A DNA stretch of 64,000 nucleotides from Haliscomenobacter hydrossis DSM 1100 (GTDB taxonomy: Bacteria > Bacteroidota > Bacteroidia > Chitinophagales > Saprospiraceae): positions 3,776,001 to 3,840,000 of the forward strand of contig NC_015510.1 of the NCBI RefSeq assembly GCF_000212735.1, read 5' to 3'. This document shows, piece after piece, positions 8,876-17,312 of this stretch (its first letter is position 1; each line of letters begins with the position of its first letter). The position numbers and the translations under genes are program-made. A model generated the notes under the pieces. That model did no database searches. It was not told where the DNA came from and worked only from the letters and a program-made list of their open reading frames with translations.

Positions 8876-8940
8876 GGTCTAAACTGTCCAACGGCATTGC
8901 TGGCAACATGTCTTATACGCAACTCCTCTTCTTCTAGCCC

Positions 8941-8975
8941 GCTCATTGCCGAAGTAGATATTGACGGCAATGAGC
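8941..8975. repeat. 11-bp perfect stem upstream of the cassette gene
   Basis: GCTCATTGCCG (8941-8951) and CGGCAATGAGC (8965-8975) form a perfect hairpin with a 13-base loop, within the roughly 230-base gap upstream of the cassette gene. No convincing gene lies in that gap. Confidence 0.6.
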
Positions 8976-9173
8976 TTAAAGCTACAAGAAAAAAAGTAAA
9001 ATAAGTACACATTCTACCTGGTTTTTTCAGCGGAAGGCTGGTCAACTTACCATTTTCAATTTCCGCATTTTGACTATTTTCATCTCCTTGATAAATCACA
9101 AAAATGTTCTATTTCCAATCACCCCATTGCTCCAAAACCAAACATTCCTCACCTTTACCCCAAACCAAAGAAT

Positions 9174-9463
9174 ATGGATCATCCAATCATTCTTTCCAAC
9201 CAACAAATCGGAACCCGCTTGAGCGAATTGCGCAAGCGCAAATGCAGTATTTACCACTCATAAAAGCCGACCTCCAGTTGCTAAAAGCCAGTGAAAAAGA
9301 GATCATCGATAAGGTCATTGACTACATGAGTGATTGGTCACAGAACTTGTTTAGCCAGTACGTCAATAATGACATGCCATTGAAGGCTTCCAAAAATGGG
9401 GAGGTAATTGGATATGAACTGGTTTTTTACCGGGAACTGCCCTATTCTTTGAAGTTGTATTAA
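9174..9463 (+). pseudogene. Small hypothetical gene with an apparent frameshift
   Basis: The ATG at 9174 opens a frame reading MDHPIILSNQQIGTRLSELR, then KRK, that stops after 29 codons. At about 9240 the neighbouring frame continues naturally as MQYLPLIKADLQLLKASEKEIIDKVIDYMSDWSQ and on to YSLKLY at 9463. Adding one A to the AAA run at about 9239-9241 (CGCAAATGCAG) would fuse the two into one protein of about 96 residues. The downstream frame is also open back to 9104 without the MDHP start. I read it as a frameshifted gene or a sequencing error; the function is unknown. Confidence 0.5.
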
Positions 9464-9489
9464 CCAGTGTTCAGGAATTTGCTCAAATC

Positions 9490-9680
9490 CATCTATCATC
9501 TTGAAACCCGCTGTTTCAACGGCGGGATTGAAGCCTCCCGATACTCACATCTATCATCTTTGCCAGATCATGCATCAAAACAATGTGAAAGTAGATGTGT
9601 GATCTGGCAAAGATGATAGATGTGAAGGGAGGTAGCCTCTGGGCCCGCCGATAAAGCGGCGGGTTACAAGATGATAAATG
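9490..9680. repeat. 190-bp palindromic element with REP-like inner stems
   Basis: A perfect 26-bp inner stem (9545-9570 / 9600-9625) is extended by imperfect outer arms (about 9490-9520 and 9650-9680) that hold CCCGCTGTTTCAACGGCGGG and CCCGCCGATAAAGCGGCGGG, themselves small hairpins. It fills the 369-base space before the DUF5682 gene. A lone GAGCTCGTTTAAGTTTTT at about 9700 resembles one arm of the hairpin at 36306. Confidence 0.85.
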
Positions 9681-9832
9681 CGCTTATCGGCAATGCAAGA
9701 GCTCGTTTAAGTTTTTGAGGCAATATCAATCGACAATAAATTAATTTCGAATCCTTTTAAAAATCCCCCTTTTTAGAAAAAAAACGAACATGTACAACGA
9801 ATAAACCCCAATTTTGCACAAACCCACACTCA

Positions 9833-12082
9833 ATGCACAAAATCTTCGGCATTCGCCACCACGGTCCCGGCTCCGCCCAACGACTCCTCCGCGCCCTGGA
9901 GCGGTGGCAGCCCGACTGTGTACTCATCGAATTGCCTGAAGATTGCCACCCGGCTTTGAGGTGGATTGGCCATACCGATCTGGAGCCTCCGGTAGCCTTG
10001 CTGCTGTACAATCCGCAACAATTGCAGCAGGCCAGTTTTTTGCCGTTTGCCGTTTTTTCGCCCGAGTGGCAAGCTTTGCAGTACGCCCAGCGCGTGGGCA
10101 TTCCCGCTCGCCCAATGGATCTACCCATGGCGCATACCTTTGCCCTGCGTGACGAGGCCAGCACCCTGCCCCAGCTGCAATTGAGTGAAGCGCCCGATCC
10201 GGAAATGGTGCTTATGTTGCGCGACCCCATGCATTACCTCGCTACCCTGGCGGGCTACGACGACAGCGAGCGCTGGTGGGAGCACACCTTTGAAACCTAC
10301 AGCGACGACAACGCCGTGTTCGAGGCCATACTGGAGATGATGACCGCCCTGCGGCAAGAAGGGCTACGCATGGAGAGCACCGAAACCCTCCTGCGCGAGG
10401 CATTTATGCGCAAAACCATTCGGCAGGCGCAAAAAGAAGGATTTCAACGCATTGCCGTAGTCTGCGGCGCCTGGCACTCGCCCGCTTTGCACGACCTGAG
10501 CCAATATCTTCCCAAAAATGACAACGCCCTATTGCGGGGGCTGAAAAAAGTAAAAACCCGGTGCACCTGGATTCCCTGGAGTTACGACAGACTGGCTTTT
10601 CAGTCGGGTTATGCGGCAGGCGTGCTTTCACCTGCCTGGTACGAATTGTTGTTTCAATACCCTGAACAGCACGGTCTGCGCTGGTTGATCCGGGTGGCCC
10701 AACTGCTGCGCGACAAACACCAGGATGCCTCCGCGGCGCATGTGCAAGAAGCAGTGCGGTTGGCCGATGCCCTGGCTGCGCTGCGGCACCGCGCCACGAC
10801 GGGCATTGGGGAACTGGAAGAAGCCGCGCTGGCGGTGTTTGGTGCCGGAGATCCAGCGCCGTTGAAACTCATCCATCAGGAACTGATCGTGGGTAAGGTA
10901 CGTGGTAATGTACCTGCGCAAGTCAGCGGCATTCCGCTGCAAGAAGATTTTGAGTCCTGCATCAAAAGCTCCGGCCTGAACAAGGAGTACCGCAGCTTTA
11001 GCGCCAAAGAAGAACCCAAAAAGCTCGATCTGCGCACCCCCTCTAATTTACGGGCCAGCCACTTGTTGCACCGTTTGCTCATTTTGGGCGTGCATTGGGC
11101 TGCACCCACGCCAGTGTCGGACAAGGCCAAAGGCAGTTTTCATGAATTGTGGCGCTTTAGCGATTGGACGCCTGAATTCATCATTCGTTTGATCGAGATG
11201 GGCATGTGGGGCAATACCATCGAAGAAGCTTCTCTGCGCTACGTATTGCACCTGGTGCATAGTGAAGACAGCCTTTCTCTGCTGTTGCAACGTTTTGGGG
11301 AAGTACTCAAAGCCGACTTGCCCGCGGCGATTGGCACCATGACCAAACGTTTGCAAGAACTGGGGGCTCAAACCCGCGATGTCTTGTCCTTGCTGGAGGC
11401 TTTGCCCCCGCTCGCCAATATTCTGCGTTATGGCAACACCCGCCAAACCGACGCCCAGGCAGTAAGGGAACTCCTGGACCAACTCTTGCCCAGGGTTTGT
11501 ATCGGACTACCCGCTGCTTGCCGGCATTTGGACGAGGAACCCGCCCGCCAATTTTTTCGGCTCTTGCAAGAGGGCAACCGCGCCGTGGCTTTGTTGAATG
11601 AAAAAGAAGCCACTGTCCTATGGAATGAAGCTCTGGCGGGAGTGATGCAGGCGCGAGGCACCCATCCATTGTTGGCTGGCATCTGTACCCGGATGTTATT
11701 GGACAAAAAACAGCTAGAGCCTGCTCAGGCGGGTACCGAACTTTCCGCAGCACTCTCCCGAGCTGCGGGGATCAGCGATGCCGCTCAATGGCTGGAAGGT
11801 TTTTTGCACGGCAGTGGGCAGTTGCTCATCCACACACCAGCCTTGTGGAGTTTGTTGAACGACTGGATGAGTACCTTACCGTATGAGGTGTTTCGGGAGG
11901 CCTTGCCGGTATTGCGCCGAACCTTCTCCAAGTTCACGCCCCCCGAGCGCCAGGAAATGTTGAATTTTGCCAAAGGCAGCGGGCCAAGCAAAAAAACACA
12001 ACACCAAAGCTTTGACCCTCAACGAGCGCATCAACTCAATCCCATTCTGCGTCAACTGCTGGGCGAAGCAGCGAAAAATTAA
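9833..12082 (+). CDS. DUF5682 family protein (orphan)
   Basis: A 749-residue cytoplasmic protein starting MHKIFGIRHHGPGSAQRLLRALE, the signature start of DUF5682, with IELPED shortly after and RIAVVCGAWHSPAL at about residue 205, reminiscent of the TraB/ChaN-like fold. In most bacteria DUF5682 is encoded with a MoxR AAA ATPase, a VWA protein, DUF5691 and a SWIM zinc-finger protein as a proposed conflict or chaperone module. None of these is present on either side here: the next gene is a serpin. The C-terminal half is helical repeats. It is higher in G+C than the accessory genes to its left. Function unknown. Confidence 0.85.
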   Translation: MHKIFGIRHHGPGSAQRLLRALERWQPDCVLIELPEDCHPALRWIGHTDLEPPVALLLYNPQQLQQASFLPFAVFSPEWQALQYAQRVGIPARPMDLPMAHTFALRDEASTLPQLQLSEAPDPEMVLMLRDPMHYLATLAGYDDSERWWEHTFETYSDDNAVFEAILEMMTALRQEGLRMESTETLLREAFMRKTIRQAQKEGFQRIAVVCGAWHSPALHDLSQYLPKNDNALLRGLKKVKTRCTWIPWSYDRLAFQSGYAAGVLSPAWYELLFQYPEQHGLRWLIRVAQLLRDKHQDASAAHVQEAVRLADALAALRHRATTGIGELEEAALAVFGAGDPAPLKLIHQELIVGKVRGNVPAQVSGIPLQEDFESCIKSSGLNKEYRSFSAKEEPKKLDLRTPSNLRASHLLHRLLILGVHWAAPTPVSDKAKGSFHELWRFSDWTPEFIIRLIEMGMWGNTIEEASLRYVLHLVHSEDSLSLLLQRFGEVLKADLPAAIGTMTKRLQELGAQTRDVLSLLEALPPLANILRYGNTRQTDAQAVRELLDQLLPRVCIGLPAACRHLDEEPARQFFRLLQEGNRAVALLNEKEATVLWNEALAGVMQARGTHPLLAGICTRMLLDKKQLEPAQAGTELSAALSRAAGISDAAQWLEGFLHGSGQLLIHTPALWSLLNDWMSTLPYEVFREALPVLRRTFSKFTPPERQEMLNFAKGSGPSKKTQHQSFDPQRAHQLNPILRQLLGEAAKN

Positions 12083-12226
12083 GCAGAAGTTAACCTTTCA
12101 TTCATCCTCAATTTACCTTGTAGCCTTTTCTTTGTGCTCATCAAAGGGTTTATTTGTTATCGTAATTTCATTCATTCCCTTGCTCAAGAAGCAAATCTTT
12201 CCTGCAATCTAAAGTCGCTTTCGATA

Positions 12227-12266
12227 CCGGCTCCAAGGCTCCCAAGCTTGGGGCCGGATCTTTTTT
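12227..12266 (+). terminator. Intrinsic terminator after the DUF5682 gene
   Basis: CCGGCTCCAAG (12227-12237) pairs with CTTGGGGCCGG (12247-12257) with one mismatch, followed by TTTTTT at 12261-12266. Confidence 0.8.
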
Positions 12267-12338
12267 GTATCTAGCTTGTTTTATGTAAAGCCAACGGTTT
12301 TTCCACAATCTCCGTCTAACTATTAAAATTCGATCCAA

Positions 12339-13592
12339 ATGAAACGCAATTTATTCCTGTTCTCGCTGTGGTGTACCATGAGCCTCAGCCTTTTTCAATG
12401 TGAAGGCAACGACGAACCAAGTCCAAACAGTAGTACCCTCAGCTGTGCCCAAAATCCCGATGTATGCAAACTCGGGGAAGCCACGAACCAATTTGGGTTC
12501 GATATCTTTAAAAAACTGAATGCAGACAAACCAGACGATAACCTGTTCATCTCTCCGCTGAGCATCAGTTCTGCTTTGAGCATGACCCTCAACGGTGCCA
12601 ATGGCAAAACCAAAGAAGAAATGCTCAAGGTGTTGGGTGCCGGCAAAATTAGTCTGGATGAACTCAATCAGTCCTACCAAACCTTGTTAAAGGAATTGCC
12701 TAACCTAGACCCCAAGGTCAAAGTTGACATTGCCAATTCCATCTGGTACCGCCAGGGCTTTGCCGTAAACCCGGCATTTTTGAATACCAATACGACTTAT
12801 TACAACAGTGAAGTGCGGCCCCTTGACTTCAGCAAACCAGATGCAAAAGACATCATCAACAAATGGGTGAGTGACAAAACCAATAAGCTTATCCCTAGCA
12901 TCATTGATCAAATTCAGGACAATTCGGTGATGTTTTTGATCAACGCCATTTATTTCAAAGGAACCTGGCGCAGACAATTTGACACCAAAAAAACCTATGA
13001 CGGCGATTTTACCACCGAAAAAAATGTCCAAGTGCCGGTGAAAATGATGTCATATGGTAATAGTTTGGTGAAATTGTCTTATTTTAGCAATGATAAATTG
13101 CATGCGGTTAAACTTCCTTATGCGGATTCGGTCTATTCCATGACCGTAATTCTCCCCAAGGAAGGATTTGCGGTGAAAGACATTTTACCGGAGCTGACAC
13201 TAACCAATTGGAATTCCTGGAATAAAGCCTATTCGGCTGAAGAGATATTTTTTGCCCTACCAAAATTCAGCTTGCGTTATGAAAACAGCTTAAATGCCAG
13301 TTTAGAAGCATTGGGTATGCCTACTGCTTTTATCCCCAGTCAGGCTGATTTTTCTGGCATTGCTACTGGACAGGAATTGTCTATTTCCAATGTTAAGCAC
13401 AAAGCATTCATTGAAGTAGACGAGGCGGGAACCAAGGCAGCAGCGGCTACATCTGTTGAAATTGTAGTGACTTCTGTTCCCAATAATCCACAGTTCATTG
13501 TAAATCGTCCGTTTATCTTTGTCATCAGTGAGAGCCGTACCAATCAGGCCATCTTTATTGGCAAAATGATGAATCCGACTAGCGACAAATAG
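12339..13592 (+). CDS. Serpin family lipoprotein (serine protease inhibitor)
   Basis: A 417-residue serpin with a lipoprotein signal (MKRNLFLFSLWCTMSLSLFQC; lipobox Cys at about 21), so it is probably anchored in the outer or inner membrane facing outward. Serpins inhibit serine proteases by a suicide mechanism. NLFISPLSISSALSMTLNGA is the conserved helix-A region. The reactive-loop hinge at about 362-371 reads EAGTKAAAAT, the small-residue pattern required for inhibitory serpins. By alignment to human antitrypsin the P1 residue is about Thr378 (VVTS), suggesting an elastase-like rather than trypsin-like target. It ends with NRPFIFVISE and IFIGKM, both typical. It stands alone between terminators. 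Confidence 0.96.
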   Translation: MKRNLFLFSLWCTMSLSLFQCEGNDEPSPNSSTLSCAQNPDVCKLGEATNQFGFDIFKKLNADKPDDNLFISPLSISSALSMTLNGANGKTKEEMLKVLGAGKISLDELNQSYQTLLKELPNLDPKVKVDIANSIWYRQGFAVNPAFLNTNTTYYNSEVRPLDFSKPDAKDIINKWVSDKTNKLIPSIIDQIQDNSVMFLINAIYFKGTWRRQFDTKKTYDGDFTTEKNVQVPVKMMSYGNSLVKLSYFSNDKLHAVKLPYADSVYSMTVILPKEGFAVKDILPELTLTNWNSWNKAYSAEEIFFALPKFSLRYENSLNASLEALGMPTAFIPSQADFSGIATGQELSISNVKHKAFIEVDEAGTKAAAATSVEIVVTSVPNNPQFIVNRPFIFVISESRTNQAIFIGKMMNPTSDK

Positions 13593-13658
13593 TCTCTTGA
13601 ATATACCACCCAACTCTACTGAGTTTTTCTGAGACAACTAGTAAACCGTAATAATTTT

Positions 13659-13689
13659 GGGCAGCTCACTTCGGTGGGCTGCCTTTTTT
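13659..13689 (+). terminator. Terminator after the serpin gene
   Basis: GGCAGCTCAC / GTGGGCTGCC with a TTCG loop, followed by a run of T. It ends just at the -33 element of the thrA promoter. Confidence 0.85.
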
Positions 13690-13719
13690 TGTACAGCTTA
13701 GTCCTTTTTCATACCTTTG
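13688..13719 (+). promoter_or_regulatory. thrABC promoter
   Basis: TTTG at 13688-13691, a 20-base spacer and TACCTTTG at 13712-13719 match the Bacteroidota -33/-7 consensus exactly. This gives a leader of about 100 bases before the thrA ATG at 13822. I see no run of Thr or Ile codons that would mark an attenuator peptide. Confidence 0.75.
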
Positions 13720-13821
13720 CTGCCCAATGTTTTAGCCTACCAACCAAATGTTACCACTTTATCGTGTAAATAGTGTGTAAAAGTCAACACCATACAACTG
13801 TAACCGCAAATGTTTTGAGTT

Positions 13822-16278
13822 ATGAAAGTACTGAAGTTTGGAGGCTCTTCGGTGGGTACTCCTGATCGAATTCGTGGGATTGTTGCTATTTTGAAAAGTT
13901 ATGCTGATCGGGGCGATCACTTCACGGTAGTGTTTTCTGCCTTTGGAGGGGTAACCGATTCCTTGATCACCATGGGTGGTCTCGCCGCCAAAGGAGATGA
14001 ATCTTATTATGAACATTTTCTTGCCTTTAGCAAAAGGCATTTGGATGCCGCCAGAGATTTATTGCAAGAGCCTTATTTGAGCGAGGTACTGTCTGGTTTG
14101 GAAAACAACCACGAGGTTTTGAAGAATCTGTTATATGGGATTTTTCTGGTGCGCGAAGCCTCGACCCGCACAATGGATTATGTGATTAGTTTTGGTGAAC
14201 GGAACTCCGCATTCATCATTGCCCATACTCTCCAACAAGCTGGCCTCAACGCCTCCTATCTGGATGCCCGTAAAATCATCTCTACCGATAAAAATTTTGG
14301 CAATGCCAAAGTTGATTTGGCAATGACTTACGGAAAAATCAAAAAACAATACATTCAAAACTCAGATATTCAAGTAGTTACGGGATTTATTGCCGCTGCT
14401 AAAGGTGGTTTGACCACTACCCTTGGTCGAGGAGGATCTGACTACACCGCCGCGCTAATCGCCGCTGGACTCGATGCTGATTCGCTAGAGATTTGGACCG
14501 ATGTTGATGGGGTGATGACGGCTGACCCACGAAGGGTAAAAAAGGCTTTCTCCATTCCGGTAATGACTTACGCGGAAGCGATGGAGATGTCGCACTTTGG
14601 TGCCAAGGTGATTTATCCCCCCACCATTCAACCCGTGTTGGCCAAGAAGATCCCGATGTGGATCAAAAACACCTTCAATCCCTCACACCCGGGTACCTTG
14701 GTTTCGGACAAAGAAGATGACGTACGTACACCCGTAAAAGGGATTTCTTCCATTGGCAATATTGCCTTGCTCACCTTACAAGGCAGCGGTTTGTTTGGCG
14801 TACCCGGAATCGCGGCGCGGTTGTTCGGCTCGCTGGCGAGTGCGGGCATCAACGTCATCTTGATCACCCAAGGCTCCTCCGAGCACTCGATCAGTTTTGC
14901 GGTCCAACCCGACAAGGCGGTTAAAGCGCGCAAGCAAGTTGAGAAGGAATTCGAACACGAAGTCCAATCCGGTTTAGTGGATCCCGTACGGATGGAAGCG
15001 GAATTGTCGGTAGTGGCCATCATTGGGGAACACATGCGCTACCTGCCGGGGATATCGGGACGTTTGTTCCAGGCCTTAGGACAAAACGGGATCAACGTAG
15101 TGGCCATCGCCCAGGGTTCTTCCGAACTCAATATTTCTGTAGTCATCAATCGGGCCGACGAATCCAAAGCGCTCAACGCACTCCACGAAGCATTTTTCCT
15201 CTCCGATACATCAGTGGTCAATGTCTTCATGGTTGGGGTAGGACTCATTGGCAGCACCTTGCTCAAGCAGATCAAAGCCCATGCCGAGTTTTTGAAAAAA
15301 GAACACAGCCTGGAAATAAAAGTGGTTGGTTTGGCCAACAGCAAAAAGTTAATTTTTAATGAAAATGGAATTGATCTGGACAATTGGCGCGATCAGCTCA
15401 GTGCTTCAGATACCCCGATGAAAATCAAAGACTTTGTAGAAAGAATGAAGTCGATGAACCTCAGCAGTTCCATTTTTATAGACAATACCGCCAACGAACA
15501 GATTGCCCAACACTACAACGAAGTACTCGACGCCAGCATCTCGATTTCTACCCCGAATAAAGTTGCCGCGTCTTCGGGATACGAGCTGTACCTCAAGTTG
15601 AAAAAAACGGCCAAAAAACGGGGGATCCTGTTTTTGTACGAAACCAATGTGGGCGCAGGTCTTCCGGTGATATCTACTTTGAATGACTTGATTGTCAGTG
15701 GCGACCGTATCCTCAAAATTGAAGCAGTTTTGTCTGGCTCCTTGTCTTTCATTTTTAATTCTTTCAAACCCGGGATTTCCTTTAGCTCCATTGTACTGGA
15801 GGCGCAAAAACGTGGTTTCACCGAGCCTGATCCAAGAGTTGACTTAAACGGCATCGATGTACGCCGCAAGTTGATCATTCTGGCGCGCGAAACCGGACTG
15901 CCGCTCGAAGCAGAAGATGTAGTGATCCACCCCGTACTACCCGACGCATGTCGCAATGCCCCGAACGTTGAGGCTTTCTTCGCTGAATTAAAACAAGCTG
16001 ATGACCACTTTACCAAGTTAGCAGAAGCCGCAGCCGCTGAAGGAAAAGTACTGCGCATGGTGGCTTCATTGGAAAATGGAATTGCCAGCATTGGCTTACA
16101 AAGTGTGGATGCGACCCATCCATTTTACCAACTCAGTGGCAGCGACAACATGATTGTATTTACCAGTGAGCGTTACAAAGAGCGCCCTCTGGTGGTACGT
16201 GGTCCAGGAGCTGGTGCTGAAGTAACCGCGGCAGGTATCTTTTCGGAGATCATCAAAATTGGAAACTACTTAAATTAA
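13822..16278 (+). CDS. thrA: Bifunctional aspartate kinase / homoserine dehydrogenase
   Basis: An 818-residue fusion that catalyses the first and third steps from aspartate to homoserine. The kinase domain starts MKVLKFGGSSVG (KFGGSS at 4-9) and contains LGRGGSDYTAALIA. Two ACT regulatory domains follow (about 315-465, with GVPGIAARLFGSLASAGINV and GISGRLFQALGQNGINV), as expected for threonine feedback. The dehydrogenase domain starts at about 468 (VNVFMVGVGLIGSTLL, NAD(P)-binding) and ends near GPGAGAEVTAAGIFSEI. It is the first gene of thrABC. Confidence 0.98.
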   Translation: MKVLKFGGSSVGTPDRIRGIVAILKSYADRGDHFTVVFSAFGGVTDSLITMGGLAAKGDESYYEHFLAFSKRHLDAARDLLQEPYLSEVLSGLENNHEVLKNLLYGIFLVREASTRTMDYVISFGERNSAFIIAHTLQQAGLNASYLDARKIISTDKNFGNAKVDLAMTYGKIKKQYIQNSDIQVVTGFIAAAKGGLTTTLGRGGSDYTAALIAAGLDADSLEIWTDVDGVMTADPRRVKKAFSIPVMTYAEAMEMSHFGAKVIYPPTIQPVLAKKIPMWIKNTFNPSHPGTLVSDKEDDVRTPVKGISSIGNIALLTLQGSGLFGVPGIAARLFGSLASAGINVILITQGSSEHSISFAVQPDKAVKARKQVEKEFEHEVQSGLVDPVRMEAELSVVAIIGEHMRYLPGISGRLFQALGQNGINVVAIAQGSSELNISVVINRADESKALNALHEAFFLSDTSVVNVFMVGVGLIGSTLLKQIKAHAEFLKKEHSLEIKVVGLANSKKLIFNENGIDLDNWRDQLSASDTPMKIKDFVERMKSMNLSSSIFIDNTANEQIAQHYNEVLDASISISTPNKVAASSGYELYLKLKKTAKKRGILFLYETNVGAGLPVISTLNDLIVSGDRILKIEAVLSGSLSFIFNSFKPGISFSSIVLEAQKRGFTEPDPRVDLNGIDVRRKLIILARETGLPLEAEDVVIHPVLPDACRNAPNVEAFFAELKQADDHFTKLAEAAAAEGKVLRMVASLENGIASIGLQSVDATHPFYQLSGSDNMIVFTSERYKERPLVVRGPGAGAEVTAAGIFSEIIKIGNYLN

Positions 16279-16343
16279 GGCGTATTCTGGCCATGGTTGA
16301 GGCAGCTCATTTTGCCAGAACGTTCCACAAACCCAAACAAACC

Positions 16344-17273
16344 ATGAATTCCGTAAGCGTTTTTGCTCCTGCTTCAGTTGCCAATGTGGCGGTAGGATTT
16401 GACATATTGGGCTTTGCCCTGGATCGGCCTGGCGATGAAATTGTCGCCCGTTTTTCTGACAAACCCGGCCTGCGCATTACCCGGATTACAGGGGATGGCG
16501 GCAAACTATCCATGGATACACAGAAAAATACGGCCAGTTTTTCGGCTTATAAACTGCTTGAACACCTGGGCGAAAACGAGTGGGGCATCGATATGGAAAT
16601 CCATAAAAAAATGCCTTTTGGCAGTGGTTTGGGATCCAGTGCCGCCAGTGCAGTAGGAGGGGTAATGGCCGTGAATGAACTTTTAGGCGGCAGACTAAGC
16701 AAACGTGAAATCTTGCATTTTGCAGTATTGGGTGAACAATTGGCGGATGGTGCTTATCACGCCGACAACGTTGCCCCTTCCCTCTTCGGGGGAATTGTGC
16801 TCATTCGCAGCAACCGGGATTTAGACGTGCACAATATCCCTGTACCGGACGGCTTGTATGCCAGTGTACTTTATCCCGAGGTTGAAGTGCTGACGCGTGA
16901 TGCTCGGGCCATTCTAAAAAAAGAAGTTCCACTCAGTGCCACCATCGAACAATGCGGCAATCTCGCTGGATTTATGGTAGGGCTTTACAACAGTGATTTT
17001 GGTTTATTGTCCAGGTCTTTGCATGACGTCATTATTGAGCCACAACGGGCACAACTGATTCCTCATTTTTATGCCACCAAAGCAGCTGCACTCAATGCCG
17101 GTGCGCTGGGCTGTAGCATCTCGGGGGCGGGGCCATCAATTTTTGCCTTGAGTTCCAGCCGTGCAATTGCTGAAAATGTTGGTATTGCCATGGAAAAAAT
17201 CTACCTCGAAGAAAATATCAACTGCCAGTTATTTGTCTCCCCCATCAATCAACAAGGCGCCATTCGATTATAA
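16344..17273 (+). CDS. thrB: Homoserine kinase
   Basis: A 309-residue GHMP-family kinase that phosphorylates homoserine with ATP. The ATP-binding motif PFGSGLGSSAA is at residues 91-101 and NVAVGFDILGFAL near the N-terminus is the family's motif 1. I start at ATG 16344 (MNSVSVFAPASVAN), the normal GHMP start; the upstream in-frame start at 16293 adds 17 residues without similarity. It lies 65 bases after thrA and 39 before thrC, in the same operon. Confidence 0.97.
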   Translation: MNSVSVFAPASVANVAVGFDILGFALDRPGDEIVARFSDKPGLRITRITGDGGKLSMDTQKNTASFSAYKLLEHLGENEWGIDMEIHKKMPFGSGLGSSAASAVGGVMAVNELLGGRLSKREILHFAVLGEQLADGAYHADNVAPSLFGGIVLIRSNRDLDVHNIPVPDGLYASVLYPEVEVLTRDARAILKKEVPLSATIEQCGNLAGFMVGLYNSDFGLLSRSLHDVIIEPQRAQLIPHFYATKAAALNAGALGCSISGAGPSIFALSSSRAIAENVGIAMEKIYLEENINCQLFVSPINQQGAIRL

Positions 17274-17312
17274 GCCCTGGAGTTTTGTTACCAACTCAAA
17301 AAATTGCAACCC

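Noticed and set aside
8866..9099. A 77-codon minus-strand frame upstream of the cassette gene
   Set aside because: Its end runs through the inverted-repeat flank and overlaps the next gene's start; no homology pattern or good start is visible.
13720..13821. Threonine/isoleucine attenuator leader before thrA
   Set aside because: No short ORF rich in Thr or Ile codons and no alternative hairpins were found in the 100-base leader.
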